Shown piece by piece: positions 1 to 8,957 of a DNA stretch of 64,000 nucleotides. The stretch spans positions 248,001 through 312,000 of the forward strand of contig NZ_AUDJ01000002.1 in the NCBI RefSeq assembly GCF_000425405.1, read 5' to 3'. Origin of the DNA: Ferrimonas kyonanensis DSM 18153. GTDB taxonomy: Bacteria > Pseudomonadota > Gammaproteobacteria > Enterobacterales > Shewanellaceae. The first letter of the stretch is position 1. Each line of letters opens with the position of its first letter. A program made the translations under genes and the position numbers. The notes under the pieces were generated by a model, which was not told where the DNA came from, searched no databases, and saw only the letters and a list, made by a program, of their open reading frames with translations.

Positions 1-377
1 AGCTTCAGATCATGACCATCGATGGCATTGGCATCGAACAGATCCAGATCCGTTCCCCAGTGATGGCGGGAGGCGCCGGGCAAGGCCGACCAGACTAAAA
101 TGGCGTTCAGGCACTCATCATCGCTGAGGTCGGCGACGCACAGGGGCTGGTTGACGCTGTCCAGCAGCGGTCGCTGGCCTCGGGCTTTGCCGTTGAAGAT
201 CGCCAGTTGGCGCTCGAAACTGCGCCAGCCTGAGGCGATCTGAACGTCGAAGCCAGCGCCGTGAGCGGCTTCTTGCAACTGGCGCAGGGCGATGGCGGTG
301 CGACTCTCCACACGCTGGCCATCCAGAGCCACCAGGTGGCCCTGGTCCAGCCCGAGCAGTTGCGATTGGCTCAACAC
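1..377 (-). CDS. M15-family D-alanyl-D-alanine carboxypeptidase (3' part outside window)
   Basis: This gene runs off the left edge; about 125 codons are visible. The reading frame on the minus strand contains SGWRSFERQ followed about 50 residues later by [13 protein letters not shown]. These match the substrate-binding SxYRSxxxQ and metal-binding SxHxxGxAxD motifs of VanY/DdcY-type M15 peptidases, which trim the D-Ala-D-Ala end of peptidoglycan stems. I chose the GTG at 377 as start; the in-frame TTG at 374 is equally possible. Both lie inside the last codons of dapE, so translation is probably coupled. No signal peptide is evident at this start. The family call is firm, but the substrate cannot be fixed from a fragment. 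Confidence 0.8.
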   Translation of the reverse strand, partial: MLSQSQLLGLDQGHLVALDGQRVESRTAIALRQLQEAAHGAGFDVQIASGWRSFERQLAIFNGKARGQRPLLDSVNQPLCVADLSDDECLNAILVWSALPGASRHHWGTDLDLFDANAIDGHDLK

Positions 378-1510
378 AGTAGCCGCTCCATGATTTCCTC
401 GTAGCACAAGGCCAGCTGCTCCAGATCTTCGATACTGACACACTCATTGACCTTGTGGATGGTGGCATTAAGCGGGCCCAGCTCGATGACTTGCGCGCCG
501 GTGGGAGCGATAAAACGGCCGTCGGAGGTGCCGCCACTGGTCTGTGGATCGGTGGGACGTCCGGTGACCGCCTGGATGGCGTCGCAGGTGGCACTGAGCA
601 ACTCGCCGTCCTCGGTTAGGAAGGGCGAGCCGTTGTGAACCCAGTCGATGCGGTAATCCAGGCCGTATTTGTCAAACAGGTTGTGCACCCGATCTTTCAG
701 GTCCGCCGCGTGGGTCTCGGTGCAGTAGCGGAAATTAAACTGCACATGCAGTTCGCCGGGGACCACATTGGGGGCACCGGTGCCGGCATGGATGTTGGCG
801 ATCTGAAAACTGGTGGGCGGGAAAAAGTCGTTGCCGTTGTCCCACTTCATGGCACTGAGTTCGGCCAACGCCGGCGCCGCCCGATGAATGGGGTTGTCAG
901 CCAGGTGCGGGTAGGCGACGTGGCCTTGCACTCCCTGCACCCACAGATCGCCGGTGAGACTGCCGCGACGACCGTTTTTGATGACGTCACCGAGTCGGGC
1001 GCTGCTGGAGGGTTCACCGACGATGCACCAGGTGATCTTTTCCTGGCGGGCTTCGAGGGTATCGATCACCCGGGTGGTTCCGTTGATAAACGGTCCCTCT
1101 TCGTCGGAGGTGATCAGGTAGGCGATGCTGCCTCGATGCTGCGGATGCTTGCGGACAAAGCGCTTGGTGGCTACCAGCATGGCGGCCAGGCTGCCTTTCA
1201 TGTCGGCGGCACCGCGACCGTGCAGCACACCGTCTATGATGGTGGGCTCAAACGGTGGCGTATGCCAGTCACTGAGCTTACCCGCAGGTACCACGTCGGT
1301 ATGGCCGGCGAAGCAGAACAGCGGGCCCTCGTTGCCTTTGCGGGCCCACAGATTGGTGGTGTCTTCAAACACCATGGATTCAATCTCAAAGCCAAGGTCG
1401 GCCAGGTACCCGGCCATCATCGGCTGACAGCCGGCATCTTCGGGAGTGACCGATTCACGGCCAATCAGATCCATGGCCAGGGTCAATACCTCGGAGCGGG
1501 CATCAGTCAT
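371..1510 (-). CDS. dapE: Succinyl-diaminopimelate desuccinylase
   Basis: This enzyme hydrolyses N-succinyl-LL-2,6-diaminopimelate to LL-diaminopimelate and succinate in the cytoplasmic lysine / meso-DAP pathway. The 379-residue protein is of normal length for DapE. The di-zinc catalytic set is visible: H70 in [11 protein letters not shown], the bridging D103 in GAADMKG, the catalytic and metal-binding pair E137-E138 in SDEEGP, and H352 in NATIHKVNE near the end. It overlaps the upstream YffB-like gene by 8 nt and the downstream M15 peptidase by a few nt, so the three look like one translationally coupled operon. The yffB-dapE-peptidase order is common in related gammaproteobacteria (established knowledge). 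Confidence 0.96.
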   Translation of the reverse strand: MTDARSEVLTLAMDLIGRESVTPEDAGCQPMMAGYLADLGFEIESMVFEDTTNLWARKGNEGPLFCFAGHTDVVPAGKLSDWHTPPFEPTIIDGVLHGRGAADMKGSLAAMLVATKRFVRKHPQHRGSIAYLITSDEEGPFINGTTRVIDTLEARQEKITWCIVGEPSSSARLGDVIKNGRRGSLTGDLWVQGVQGHVAYPHLADNPIHRAAPALAELSAMKWDNGNDFFPPTSFQIANIHAGTGAPNVVPGELHVQFNFRYCTETHAADLKDRVHNLFDKYGLDYRIDWVHNGSPFLTEDGELLSATCDAIQAVTGRPTDPQTSGGTSDGRFIAPTGAQVIELGPLNATIHKVNECVSIEDLEQLALCYEEIMERLLC

Positions 1511-1853
1511 GGTTGGCCACCAGCGCGTCGTACTCGGCGGCCTTAAAGCCGACGGTCACAGTCTGGCCACTGACCAGTACCGGTCGCTTCACCAGGGTGG
1601 GATTGGCCAGCATCAGTGTCACCGCCTTGGCCTGCGTCATGTCGGCCTTATCGTCGGCACTCAGTTGACGCCAACTGGTGGAGCGGGTGTTGAGCAACTG
1701 TGTCCATTCCACCTTGTCCAGCCATTGTTCGAGCGTTTCCGCGCTCAGACCCTGCTCTCGAAAGTCATGGAAGTCGAATGAGGTGTTGTGGGACTCGAGG
1801 TGCTTACGGGCTTTTTTTACGGTGTCGCAGTTTTTTATGCCAAACAGGATCAT
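1503..1853 (-). CDS. ArsC/Spx-family protein, YffB type
   Basis: A small thioredoxin-fold protein of 116 residues that starts [15 protein letters not shown], the usual opening of YffB/ArsC-like proteins. It has a single N-terminal Cys followed by DT rather than a CxxC pair. An in-frame extension to 1913 exists, but the family begins at this methionine. YffB has a glutathione-dependent reductase-like fold, yet its physiological role is not established and true arsenate reductase activity should not be assumed. It is the first gene of the dapE operon and overlaps dapE by 8 nt. Confidence 0.85.
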   Translation of the reverse strand: MILFGIKNCDTVKKARKHLESHNTSFDFHDFREQGLSAETLEQWLDKVEWTQLLNTRSTSWRQLSADDKADMTQAKAVTLMLANPTLVKRPVLVSGQTVTVGFKAAEYDALVANHD

Positions 1854-2105
1854 CCATGGCTCTCCGATACAGATAGGGTCGATCATTGTGACATCGGCCA
1901 CATAGGGGAGCAAGCCGAAGTTGTTATGCTAGTTAACGAGTAACCACGATGGCCTGAACCCGGCTGAACCGACGCCTGAACCGCCATCGCCACCGGGGTC
2001 AACTAAGGTGGGGTCACAATGGAATTTCAGTCGATTTTCCTGTGACGATGCCTAGTATAGTAAGTCGTAATCAGCTGTTACTCTTGATTAAAAGAGATTA
2101 AAAAC

Positions 2106-2129
2106 GGTATCTGTCGGCAAGCCGATACC
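2106..2129 (+). promoter_or_regulatory. Leader hairpin upstream of the 2152 gene
   Basis: The segment GGTAT-ctgt-CGGC-aa-GCCG-ATACC can fold into a bulged stem shortly before the start codon of the next gene. There is no T-run, so it is not a terminator. It may affect translation or mRNA stability, or it may be chance. Confidence 0.25.
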
Positions 2130-2151
2130 AATACCCTCATTGGAACGCCCT

Positions 2152-2802
2152 ATGGAAATTGAGAACACCGTTGAGTCCATGCAGCAGGCGCTGTTGGATG
2201 TCCGCCGGGCGCAGCGATTACTGGTGGCGTACCATCAGCGCCTTCTGCCAATCATCGACCACCTGGCTAAAGCGCTGCAGTGCCGGTTCCTGTCCTGGGA
2301 GCCGACCTATCATGGCCTCGCCGGGCACAACCCTTTTGATTGCTGGTGCTGGGAACATTCGCCCATGAACGATGCCCGGTTTCTGTTTTTGAGTGATACG
2401 GTACGGGATTGTGAGCGGGCCACGCCGGAGGACTGGATGCTGTCGGTGCGACTGGTGACCGACTCCGGCCTGGAAACGTCGATGCTCAGGCAGCACAAAA
2501 ACTGGGACGCCACCGAGATTCAACCGGATCCCGACGACAGCCATACGCGGCTGACGTTCGTGGCCTACCACCCGTTGAGTGAGTTGAACCAGGTCGGCGT
2601 ATGGCAATCCCTGGTCAATGACAACCCCACGCCCCCCGCCGATGGCCGTCCGGTGCCGCTGACTCAGGACGGTGAGATGTTCGCCATGGAGGTGGATCTG
2701 GCCCAGCTCGCCGAGGACAACGGCATCTGCGAACTCATCGATCAGCTGCGCTGCCGCTTGCTGGCCAATGGCTACCCCTACAGCGGTTTGTCTTCCACCT
2801 GA
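2152..2802 (+). CDS. Conserved-looking protein of unknown function (216 aa)
   Basis: I do not recognise a family. The ATG at 2152 is preferred over a TTG at 2140 because GGAA lies about 7 nt before it. The protein is soluble and acidic. Its N-terminal 40 residues look helical, followed by a Trp/His/Cys-rich stretch (FDCWCWEH) and several aromatic beta-like segments. There is no signal peptide or membrane segment. It stands alone between the divergent yffB-dapE operon and a small membrane protein gene. Its codon use resembles its neighbours and the antisense frames are shadows, so it is very likely a real gene. Confidence 0.7.
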   Translation: MEIENTVESMQQALLDVRRAQRLLVAYHQRLLPIIDHLAKALQCRFLSWEPTYHGLAGHNPFDCWCWEHSPMNDARFLFLSDTVRDCERATPEDWMLSVRLVTDSGLETSMLRQHKNWDATEIQPDPDDSHTRLTFVAYHPLSELNQVGVWQSLVNDNPTPPADGRPVPLTQDGEMFAMEVDLAQLAEDNGICELIDQLRCRLLANGYPYSGLSST

Positions 2803-2910
2803 GCATCGCCGTTTTGCGTGATGTTTCTCCCCTGCATACACTTAGGTGAGATCCTGAGGTAGTCAAGGTCGCCGTCGATGCTGGGTGTCAGAGGCGACTA
2901 GGGGGGAGAG

Positions 2911-3372
2911 ATGATCTACAGGCATACTCAACATGGTGTGGCGGTGCTGCTGATTGTGGCGGCCGCCGCCTTGCTGCTGTCACTGGCGGCCAGCGCACCG
3001 GCAGGGCAGATGATGTGGCTGTCCTTTCTGATTCTGGCCGTAGTGGCGGTGCTGTTTTCCTCTTTGACCATCGAAGTCAATCGCCTCCGTATCAGCTGGT
3101 TTTTCGGCCCCTGGTTTTGGAAGCGTACTCTGCCGGTGTCCGAAGTGAAATCGGTTCGGGTGGTGCACAACCAATGGTACGAAGGCCTAGGCATACGACT
3201 GATTCCCAAGGGCTGGCTGTATAACGTCTCGGGCACCGAAGCGGTGGAGCTAACCTGTAAGAATGGCAAGGTGGTGAGGCTGGGTACCAATGACCCTGGC
3301 AACCTGCTCAGAACCATTAAGGCTCAACTGGAAGAGTTGGAATCGTCACCACCTCCTCACTCGAAAGCCTGA
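2911..3372 (+). CDS. Small membrane protein with PH-like domain
   Basis: A 153-residue protein with two closely spaced N-terminal transmembrane helices (about residues 9-28 and 33-52). A cytoplasmic beta-rich domain follows, in which EVNRLRISWFFGPWFWKRTLP and a later GTEAVELTCKNGKVVRLGT resemble bacterial PH-like domains attached to membrane hairpins. A purine-rich ribosome site (GGGGGAGAG) directly precedes the ATG. It has no obvious operon partner. The function is unknown, and the PH-like assignment rests on the pattern of strands, not on catalytic residues. Confidence 0.65.
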   Translation: MIYRHTQHGVAVLLIVAAAALLLSLAASAPAGQMMWLSFLILAVVAVLFSSLTIEVNRLRISWFFGPWFWKRTLPVSEVKSVRVVHNQWYEGLGIRLIPKGWLYNVSGTEAVELTCKNGKVVRLGTNDPGNLLRTIKAQLEELESSPPPHSKA

Positions 3373-3762
3373 ACCTATCCAGAGGCGCCAGCTCATCGTC
3401 ATGATGATCTGGCGTCTGCTGGATTAAATCAATGCACCTTAATATTGATATAACCCTGTATTTCAAATCGGGAATAATTCCTGACTATTACGCTTCTTTA
3501 TATTTATCATTACGTTTTTTTATTACTCCCATCTTGAGCTTAACCTATTGATTAATAGGGCCTATATTCCTGTTCGTCATTTCATTTTTAGTTTTTCGTT
3601 TATATTATAAGGGTTATTTGCCGATTGAATATCTGGGTTGTGAGTCATATTTGAAAAATAGTTTGGGGGTTGTGTCACATAATTTTCAGAGTGGTGTTGT
3701 TGAGCGATAATTAAAATCTGTAACTTATAAAAACGAAATGTGGAATAAAGATTAACCATTTT
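3373..3762. other. AT-rich intergenic stretch before apbE
   Basis: A 390-bp gene-free region. It opens with an imperfect inverted repeat (about 3382-3396 against 3403-3417, arms aggcgccagctcatc and gatgatctggcgtct) that may end the upstream transcript. From about 3420 to 3760 the base composition drops sharply to AT-rich, unlike the genes on both sides. I see no convincing ORF in it; a 60-codon minus-strand frame is low-complexity. It probably holds the promoter region of apbE, but I cannot name a specific operator. Confidence 0.5.
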
Positions 3763-4788
3763 ATGGCTGCGATCCGTATTATTGCTCTGGTTTTGCTGAC
3801 CTTGTTTTCTATTTCTAATTCGGTGGCTTCAGAATCGAATCAAAACAAACTGCATCATATTTATGGCACCACCATGGGCAATAAATATCAGGTCAGTTGG
3901 CGCGCCCCGGTTGCCACTGCGGCTCAGGTATTCGCCTTGCGCCAGACCATTGAGCAACAACTGGATGCGGTCAACGCCAGCATGTCGGTGTGGCAGCCGC
4001 AATCGGAGCTGTCACGGTTTAATGCTCTGGCTGCTGGTAAGCCAATGACCCTGTCTCCTCAGCTTAACCAGGTGTTGACGCTGGCCCTGAAGATTGGCGA
4101 GCGCAGTGGCGGGGCACTGGACATTACCGTCGGTCCGTTGGTGAAGCTGTGGGGCTTTGGTCCCGGTAAACAGAGTCGTGCCGTTCCGAACGATGAAGCC
4201 ATCGCGTCGGTGCGCACCTACACCGGCCTGAACACGCTCCTTTTGGAATCCGGTCGCCTGACTAAGAGTGATGGTCGAACCGAGATCGACCTCGGGGCCA
4301 TTGCCAAAGGGTACGGTGTCGATGTCATCGCCGAGGTAATGCGGGCCAGCGGCCACCGGAACTTCCTGATCGACATCGGCGGTGAGCTGTACGCCAGCGG
4401 CCAGCGGCAACCGGGCACGCCGTGGAAGGTGGGCATCGATAAGCCGTTTATCTACAGCAGCGGTCAGGTGGAGACGTTACAGCTATCGAATCAGGCCGTG
4501 GCGACTTCGGGGGATTATCGCAATTTCTTTGAACAGGCCGGCAGCCGCTATTCCCATGTTGTCGACCCCAGAACCGGACGGGCGGTGCAGACCCAGGTGG
4601 TTTCGGCCACTGTGGTGGCCGACCGCTGCGCCGAAGCGGACGGGCTGGCGACGGCGGCGATGGTGATGGGGGTGGAGGCTGCCATGGCCATGGCCGAGCG
4701 CGACGGCATTGCCATGATGCTGATCGAAGATCACTTCGGCCGGGTCAGGTTGCACCACAGCACCGAATTTCAACAGTTTCTCCGGTAA
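3763..4788 (+). CDS. apbE: FAD:protein FMN transferase, ApbE family
   Basis: ApbE proteins transfer FMN from FAD to a Ser/Thr of target proteins outside the cytoplasmic membrane. The 341-residue protein has a Sec-type signal (hydrophobic residues about 5-22, cleavage near SVAS-ES) and no lipobox Cys. Family motifs are present: IDLGAIAKGYGVD, FLIDIGGELYASG, ATSGDYRNFF, SHVVDPRTGRAV and, near the end, EADGLATAAMVMG, which carries the Mg2+-binding Asp/Thr. The ribosome site before the ATG is weak. The next gene starts about 60 nt downstream on the same strand and encodes a diheme lipoprotein with a flavinylation-like motif, its most likely client. NqrB/NqrC- or RnfG-type clients elsewhere in the genome remain possible. 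Confidence 0.93.
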   Translation: MAAIRIIALVLLTLFSISNSVASESNQNKLHHIYGTTMGNKYQVSWRAPVATAAQVFALRQTIEQQLDAVNASMSVWQPQSELSRFNALAAGKPMTLSPQLNQVLTLALKIGERSGGALDITVGPLVKLWGFGPGKQSRAVPNDEAIASVRTYTGLNTLLLESGRLTKSDGRTEIDLGAIAKGYGVDVIAEVMRASGHRNFLIDIGGELYASGQRQPGTPWKVGIDKPFIYSSGQVETLQLSNQAVATSGDYRNFFEQAGSRYSHVVDPRTGRAVQTQVVSATVVADRCAEADGLATAAMVMGVEAAMAMAERDGIAMMLIEDHFGRVRLHHSTEFQQFLR

Positions 4789-4848
4789 TTCAGCCGGAGA
4801 CGATGATGAGCACAAGGGCTCAATTTCAATCCTTGTAGGGAAATGATG

Positions 4849-6045
4849 ATGAAGAAAAAACAACTGGCTCTCTCTTTAGTGTGCGCCTCAATGGTCATGT
4901 TGACCGGTTGCAACGACGATGAAACCGTGTATGAAACCAGCCCGGAGATGTGGGACAAGCTGGAGCAGCTTGAAACCGAAAACGAGGCGCTGGAGCAGCA
5001 AAATGAGCAGTTGGCGGAACAGAATACCGCCCTGGTGGCAGAGGTGAACTACTGGAAGCACAATGGCAGTACGGTGGCGCCTCATGACTTCACCAGCCAG
5101 TGCGCGGCCATCGGTATTGAGTTCGATTATGTCGACCCCAATACTCCGGAAGCCGCCCGGGTGATGGCCGTCTCAGCCGTCGCCGGTGGCGATGATTGCC
5201 TGTCTTGTCATACTTACGACGGCTCTGGCGATACCGGGGTGACACCGCCTCATGGGGACTACGGCGATTGCGCCGGCTGCCATGAAGGCCACGATGGCGG
5301 TACCGATCCTGGTGGTCCAAGCGGCGAGCCTACGGATCCCACCTACACACAGCCGAGTTTTGCCGCTGGCGCGGTGGATGGTAAGACCGGCGCATCGGGA
5401 GCGTCCTACTACGGCAGCGGTTCCTACCTGAATGCGCAATGGCTGCAGGCGCAACTGGATGCCCAGGTACACAACTACCGCTGGAGTGAAGCCGCCGATG
5501 GCGATACTGGCGTCAGCACGCTGGCCGCCGCCTGTGCCCTGGACAATCGTCAGCACATGACCCAGATGTTCCCTGAAGATGGCAAGGCCTATGTGATCGA
5601 ATCTAAAGAGAACGCCATCGGCGCCAAACTGGTGGCCACGGTTAACAAGTTTGATGATAACGGCACCCAGGTGGAAACACCGAACATTGCCACCTTCGGC
5701 TTTGGTCTGAAAGAGATTGAGGGCGAGTACTACACCAGCATGTTTATCGGTAAGAACAACACCTGCTATAACGCCATCATGAACGGTGAAGCGCGGTTGT
5801 CTTACTATGAGTACGACCCGACTCAATTTGCCAAGACCGGCCTGGAAGAGGAGAGTCGTAACCGTGGTGCCCGCATCATTGTCAGCACCGACTATACTCG
5901 TACCGGTTTGTTCGCGCCGGATTGGGCCACTCCGGTACCCGGTCTGGGCGCCGGTGAAACTTTCAAGCCTGAAGATGTGGACTGGAATGCTGTCGGCGCC
6001 TGTAATCTGACCTTTAAAGTGGAGAGCATTATTCCTTTGGGGTAA
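4849..6045 (+). CDS. Diheme c-type lipoprotein with coiled coil and candidate flavinylation motif
   Basis: Of three consecutive ATGs the third was chosen because AGGGA sits 7 nt before it, giving 398 residues. The N-terminus is a lipoprotein signal ending LTGC (Cys21). Residues about 33-68 form a heptad-rich, Glu/Gln/Leu coiled coil. Two covalent heme motifs follow, CLSCH (117-121) and CAGCH (141-145), then a Gly/Pro/Asp-rich linker. Within the linker DGKTGAS (177-183, followed by GAS) resembles the Dxx(S/T)GA(S/T) acceptor sequence used by ApbE. The C-terminal ~150 residues are a separate domain (PNIATFGFGLKEIEGEYY, GEARLSYYEYDP) with weak resemblance to split-barrel flavin-binding (PNPOx-like) proteins. 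Position right after apbE suggests a membrane-anchored periplasmic or surface electron carrier. Heme content is secure from motifs; flavin content is inference. Confidence 0.8.
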   Translation: MKKKQLALSLVCASMVMLTGCNDDETVYETSPEMWDKLEQLETENEALEQQNEQLAEQNTALVAEVNYWKHNGSTVAPHDFTSQCAAIGIEFDYVDPNTPEAARVMAVSAVAGGDDCLSCHTYDGSGDTGVTPPHGDYGDCAGCHEGHDGGTDPGGPSGEPTDPTYTQPSFAAGAVDGKTGASGASYYGSGSYLNAQWLQAQLDAQVHNYRWSEAADGDTGVSTLAAACALDNRQHMTQMFPEDGKAYVIESKENAIGAKLVATVNKFDDNGTQVETPNIATFGFGLKEIEGEYYTSMFIGKNNTCYNAIMNGEARLSYYEYDPTQFAKTGLEEESRNRGARIIVSTDYTRTGLFAPDWATPVPGLGAGETFKPEDVDWNAVGACNLTFKVESIIPLG

Positions 6046-6071
6046 TCCGCGGCGACTGAAAAATGGACAGC

Positions 6072-6107
6072 CGGGGCCTGCAATGACGTTGCAGGCCCCG
6101 TTTTATT
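6072..6107 (+). terminator. Rho-independent terminator after the diheme lipoprotein gene
   Basis: A perfect 12-bp stem (cggggcctgcaa / ttgcaggccccg) with a 5-nt loop, followed by TTTTATTT. It closes the apbE-lipoprotein unit. Confidence 0.9.
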
Positions 6108-6347
6108 TCATCATGGTGACGGACGAATATTGTGCTTGCTAAAAGGGGGCAAAATAAGCTCGGGGCGTCAGCAGTCGCAACTTCACCAATAACCCGTTGT
6201 TAGGCCAGTGATGATGCTTATTTGACAGAAATCGAAAAAGCGCAGATGATATTTTTGCATCATTATATCCGGCCTTTGTGACTCGAACCTCAGATTTCGA
6301 ACCCCGTTCGAATAAACTCTCAAGACCCGTTCTGTTGAATTTTCTTT

Positions 6348-7310
6348 ATGCTGAAAGACATTAATCGTCTCGATTATTTCGCTCTTACCGTGCTGGTGGC
6401 ACTGTATGAGCAAAAAAGTGCCACCGTCGTGGCCGCCAGCCTCAATACCTCCCAGCCCAGGATCAGCCGTGCTCTGGTGATCCTTCGCGAGGTGTTTGAT
6501 GACCCGTTGTTCATACGGCAAAAATACGGATTGGAACCCAATGCCATGGCCGAAACCCTGTATCCCCTGGCCAAGGCGGTGCTGGAGAGGTACCAGGCCC
6601 TGGCCGATGCGGTCACCGATCATGGTGTGGGCAAGACAGAGCTGAACATTGCTGCTCAGGAGCACCTGTGTCCGTTGTTGATGGAGTGCCTGCACCTCGC
6701 CCGGAAAGAGGCCGGACTGGCATTGACCTTTAACTTGCACCCCTGGACGGCTGAGGTGCAAAAACAGATGAGTCAGTCGGTGTTGGATCTCAGTATCTCC
6801 ATTAATCCCTCGGCCTGTGATGGCATCGATAGCCACGAGATTGGTCAGATTAAGCGCTTCTACCTGGTGGCAAGCCGGGATCATCCGATCTTTGAGCAGC
6901 CGCTGACCCTGGATACGGTGTTTGCTTACCCGGTGGCGTTGTTCAACTACTCCATGAGTGGCCCTCGAACCCATCGGCTTGAGGCAGTAGCCCGGCAGTT
7001 GAAACTGCCGCTGCAGGTGTCACTGAAAACGGCCAGCCTGAATCTGTTGCTGGATCATGTGCAAAAGAGTAACAGCGTTGGTTTTCTGGCTTCGGCGCTG
7101 GTGTTGGAATCGATTAAGCAGCGGTCGGACCTGCACTACCTGGATATGACCGGCTTCTGGCAGCAGCGAGTGAAATTGGCGACAGACACTGGGTCAAAGC
7201 CCAGTTACGGGTTTTATCTGCAAAGCCACCAGCAGCTGGATCGAGTGTTCGTTGAGGCGTTAGTCGCCAACCTGCGCAAGCGCATCGCCGCCACCCAGTC
7301 ACAGGCCTGA
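6348..7310 (+). CDS. LysR-family transcriptional regulator
   Basis: The 320-residue protein opens with a LysR-type winged helix: RLDYFALTVLVALYEQKS, then SLNTSQPRISRALVILR as recognition helix and DDPLFIRQ as wing. A periplasmic-binding-like effector domain of normal length follows. The ligand cannot be deduced. It is not divergent from an obvious target: upstream is the terminator of the diheme lipoprotein gene, and downstream is an unknown protein on the same strand about 175 bp away. The ribosome site before the ATG is weak. Confidence 0.88.
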   Translation: MLKDINRLDYFALTVLVALYEQKSATVVAASLNTSQPRISRALVILREVFDDPLFIRQKYGLEPNAMAETLYPLAKAVLERYQALADAVTDHGVGKTELNIAAQEHLCPLLMECLHLARKEAGLALTFNLHPWTAEVQKQMSQSVLDLSISINPSACDGIDSHEIGQIKRFYLVASRDHPIFEQPLTLDTVFAYPVALFNYSMSGPRTHRLEAVARQLKLPLQVSLKTASLNLLLDHVQKSNSVGFLASALVLESIKQRSDLHYLDMTGFWQQRVKLATDTGSKPSYGFYLQSHQQLDRVFVEALVANLRKRIAATQSQA

Positions 7311-7486
7311 GTTTGCGTTCATCAAAGCAAAAAGTTGCACAAAACCCTTGGGTTTTTGCCCCTAAACCCTAATTATAACCCTCAGGTGAATAACGATTTT
7401 TTGATTGCTGCGGCTCAGGCTACTGGGCGGCGGTGATCGTGGCGGTGCCCATTTGGCCGGCCCTAGCCAAGGAGTGAACGACCCCG

Positions 7487-8896
7487 ATGTTAAAGTTCTA
7501 TACCCAATTCTCTGTCGATCATGGTCATGAGCCGGAGGCGATTCTGGCGGTGGCCAAGACCTGGCTAGATGGCAGCCCCCACTCCAGCTTCAATCGCGAT
7601 AATCTGGAGGCGTTAACGCTGCAGACGCCAGGGCCACTGCAGCAGGGGAACGAGAAGATTCAGCTGGCGCACTGTTATGAGTCTGACTATCAAGGGCTGG
7701 GCGTTCGCCACGAAAACCTGGACAACAAGCAGGTACGCTGGGTCACCGAGATTGTCGGTGCCAAGATCGGCGGCCGTTTCTGGATCTCGGTGCTGCTGTC
7801 CTGCGATTCCGATACGCCGTTGACCCATTCGCCTCAAGCGAAAAAGCCCTACATTGTCCGCCTGATCCTGGAGCATTTCGGCGGCGGCCAGGACGCCAAC
7901 CTGACGCTAACCGATGAGCCGACCCGGTTGCAGGACAACGAGGCGGATTTTTCGGTCATCAGCCACATCATCAACGGCGACTCGGACAACATGTTGCCGG
8001 TGGTGTATTGCAGTGCCGATGAATATAACCGCTGTAGCGTTGACCCGGACGATCTGGCCAAGTGGCTGTCTGGCATGGCCCACGTGCTGGTTGAGCCGCA
8101 CCGGCGGTTCTCTTTCGACCTTAAGGAGGCAACCGGGGGTAAGAACGTGTATCTGGGGGCCGTGGGAATCTACTGGCCAAATGGCGGGTTAACCCGGGTT
8201 CTGCCCGGCGATCGTTTTGCCAGCGCCAATGACCTGGCGGTGGAGGTGGCGCGGACCATTCGAGACTCACTGGTGACCCAACGCAGCATCAAGGGTTGCA
8301 GCTGGTCGCAGCTGCGTGAACGGGTGTCGCGATCCAAAATTCGTGCCCTTAAGCAACAGGACTCCGCCGAGCTGGAGCAGTTTGTGGCGGCCTTCGATGA
8401 TGAACTCAAGGCCAAGGAGGAGCAGTTGGCGGCGGCGGAGTTGACCATCAACTCTCTTCGTTCCGAGCTGATGAACCTGCGGGCCATCAAGGATCACTCC
8501 GGCAGCAGCCTGGTGTGCGAAGGCCAGGAGCAGGATCTGTACCCGGGCGAGCGCAAAGATCTGGTGCAGGAGGTCCTGCAGGCGGCACTGAAAAACGCTC
8601 AGCCGAACACGCGCATGTTCGATCTTATCGACGACCTGATTCAGGCCAATACCCCGGTGGGTGAGCGGGCCCGTTTGCTGGCGGCAGTCAAACAGACCCT
8701 GAGTCAGTATCAGAGCATGGATAAGAAAACCCGCTCCGAGATTGAGAAGATGGGCTTCAGCTTTGAGGAGGAAAATCGCCACTATAAGCTGATGTTTAAA
8801 GGCGATCCCCGTTATAAAATCAATCTGGCCAAAACCAGCAGCGACCACCGCTCCGGCAAAAACCTGGTGTCCCAGATCCGCAAAGAGTTTTTCTAG
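7487..8896 (+). CDS. Unknown 469-residue protein with coiled coil and HicA-like C-terminus
   Basis: I do not recognise this protein. Three parts can be seen. The N-terminal ~270 residues are globular, with FSFDLKEATGG and VGIYWPNGG near their end. A charged helical or coiled-coil stretch follows (about 290-330, rich in Glu/Lys/Ala). The C-terminal ~60 residues (411-469) have the layout KMGFSFEEENRHYKLMF ... INLAKTSSDHRSGKNL ... IRKEFF. That last part loosely resembles the small dsRBD-like fold of HicA-type RNA-binding toxins: a GF opening, a His in the second strand and a basic/Ser-Asp loop. There is no signal peptide or membrane segment. AAGGAG lies 12 nt before the ATG, rather far. It stands alone between LysR and an alcohol dehydrogenase. 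A role in RNA handling or defence is speculation. Confidence 0.7.
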   Translation: MLKFYTQFSVDHGHEPEAILAVAKTWLDGSPHSSFNRDNLEALTLQTPGPLQQGNEKIQLAHCYESDYQGLGVRHENLDNKQVRWVTEIVGAKIGGRFWISVLLSCDSDTPLTHSPQAKKPYIVRLILEHFGGGQDANLTLTDEPTRLQDNEADFSVISHIINGDSDNMLPVVYCSADEYNRCSVDPDDLAKWLSGMAHVLVEPHRRFSFDLKEATGGKNVYLGAVGIYWPNGGLTRVLPGDRFASANDLAVEVARTIRDSLVTQRSIKGCSWSQLRERVSRSKIRALKQQDSAELEQFVAAFDDELKAKEEQLAAAELTINSLRSELMNLRAIKDHSGSSLVCEGQEQDLYPGERKDLVQEVLQAALKNAQPNTRMFDLIDDLIQANTPVGERARLLAAVKQTLSQYQSMDKKTRSEIEKMGFSFEEENRHYKLMFKGDPRYKINLAKTSSDHRSGKNLVSQIRKEFF

Positions 8897-8909
8897 CGTC
8901 TGAATCGGT

Positions 8910-8932
8910 AAGGGGCACAGGTTGTGCCCCTT
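8910..8932. terminator. Stem-loop between convergent genes
   Basis: A perfect 10-bp stem (aaggggcaca / tgtgcccctt) with a 3-nt loop, lying between the convergent 469-residue gene and the alcohol dehydrogenase gene. T-runs on both strands are short, so termination is likely but may be weak. Confidence 0.6.
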
Positions 8933-8957
8933 GGTCGGTCGGCGGGACTCGTGGGCC

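Noticed and set aside
635-1546. 303-codon plus-strand frame opposite dapE
   Set aside because: It lies wholly over dapE and its neighbour. Its Gly/Val/Gln-rich composition is typical of an antisense shadow in high-GC DNA, and dapE has all catalytic motifs.
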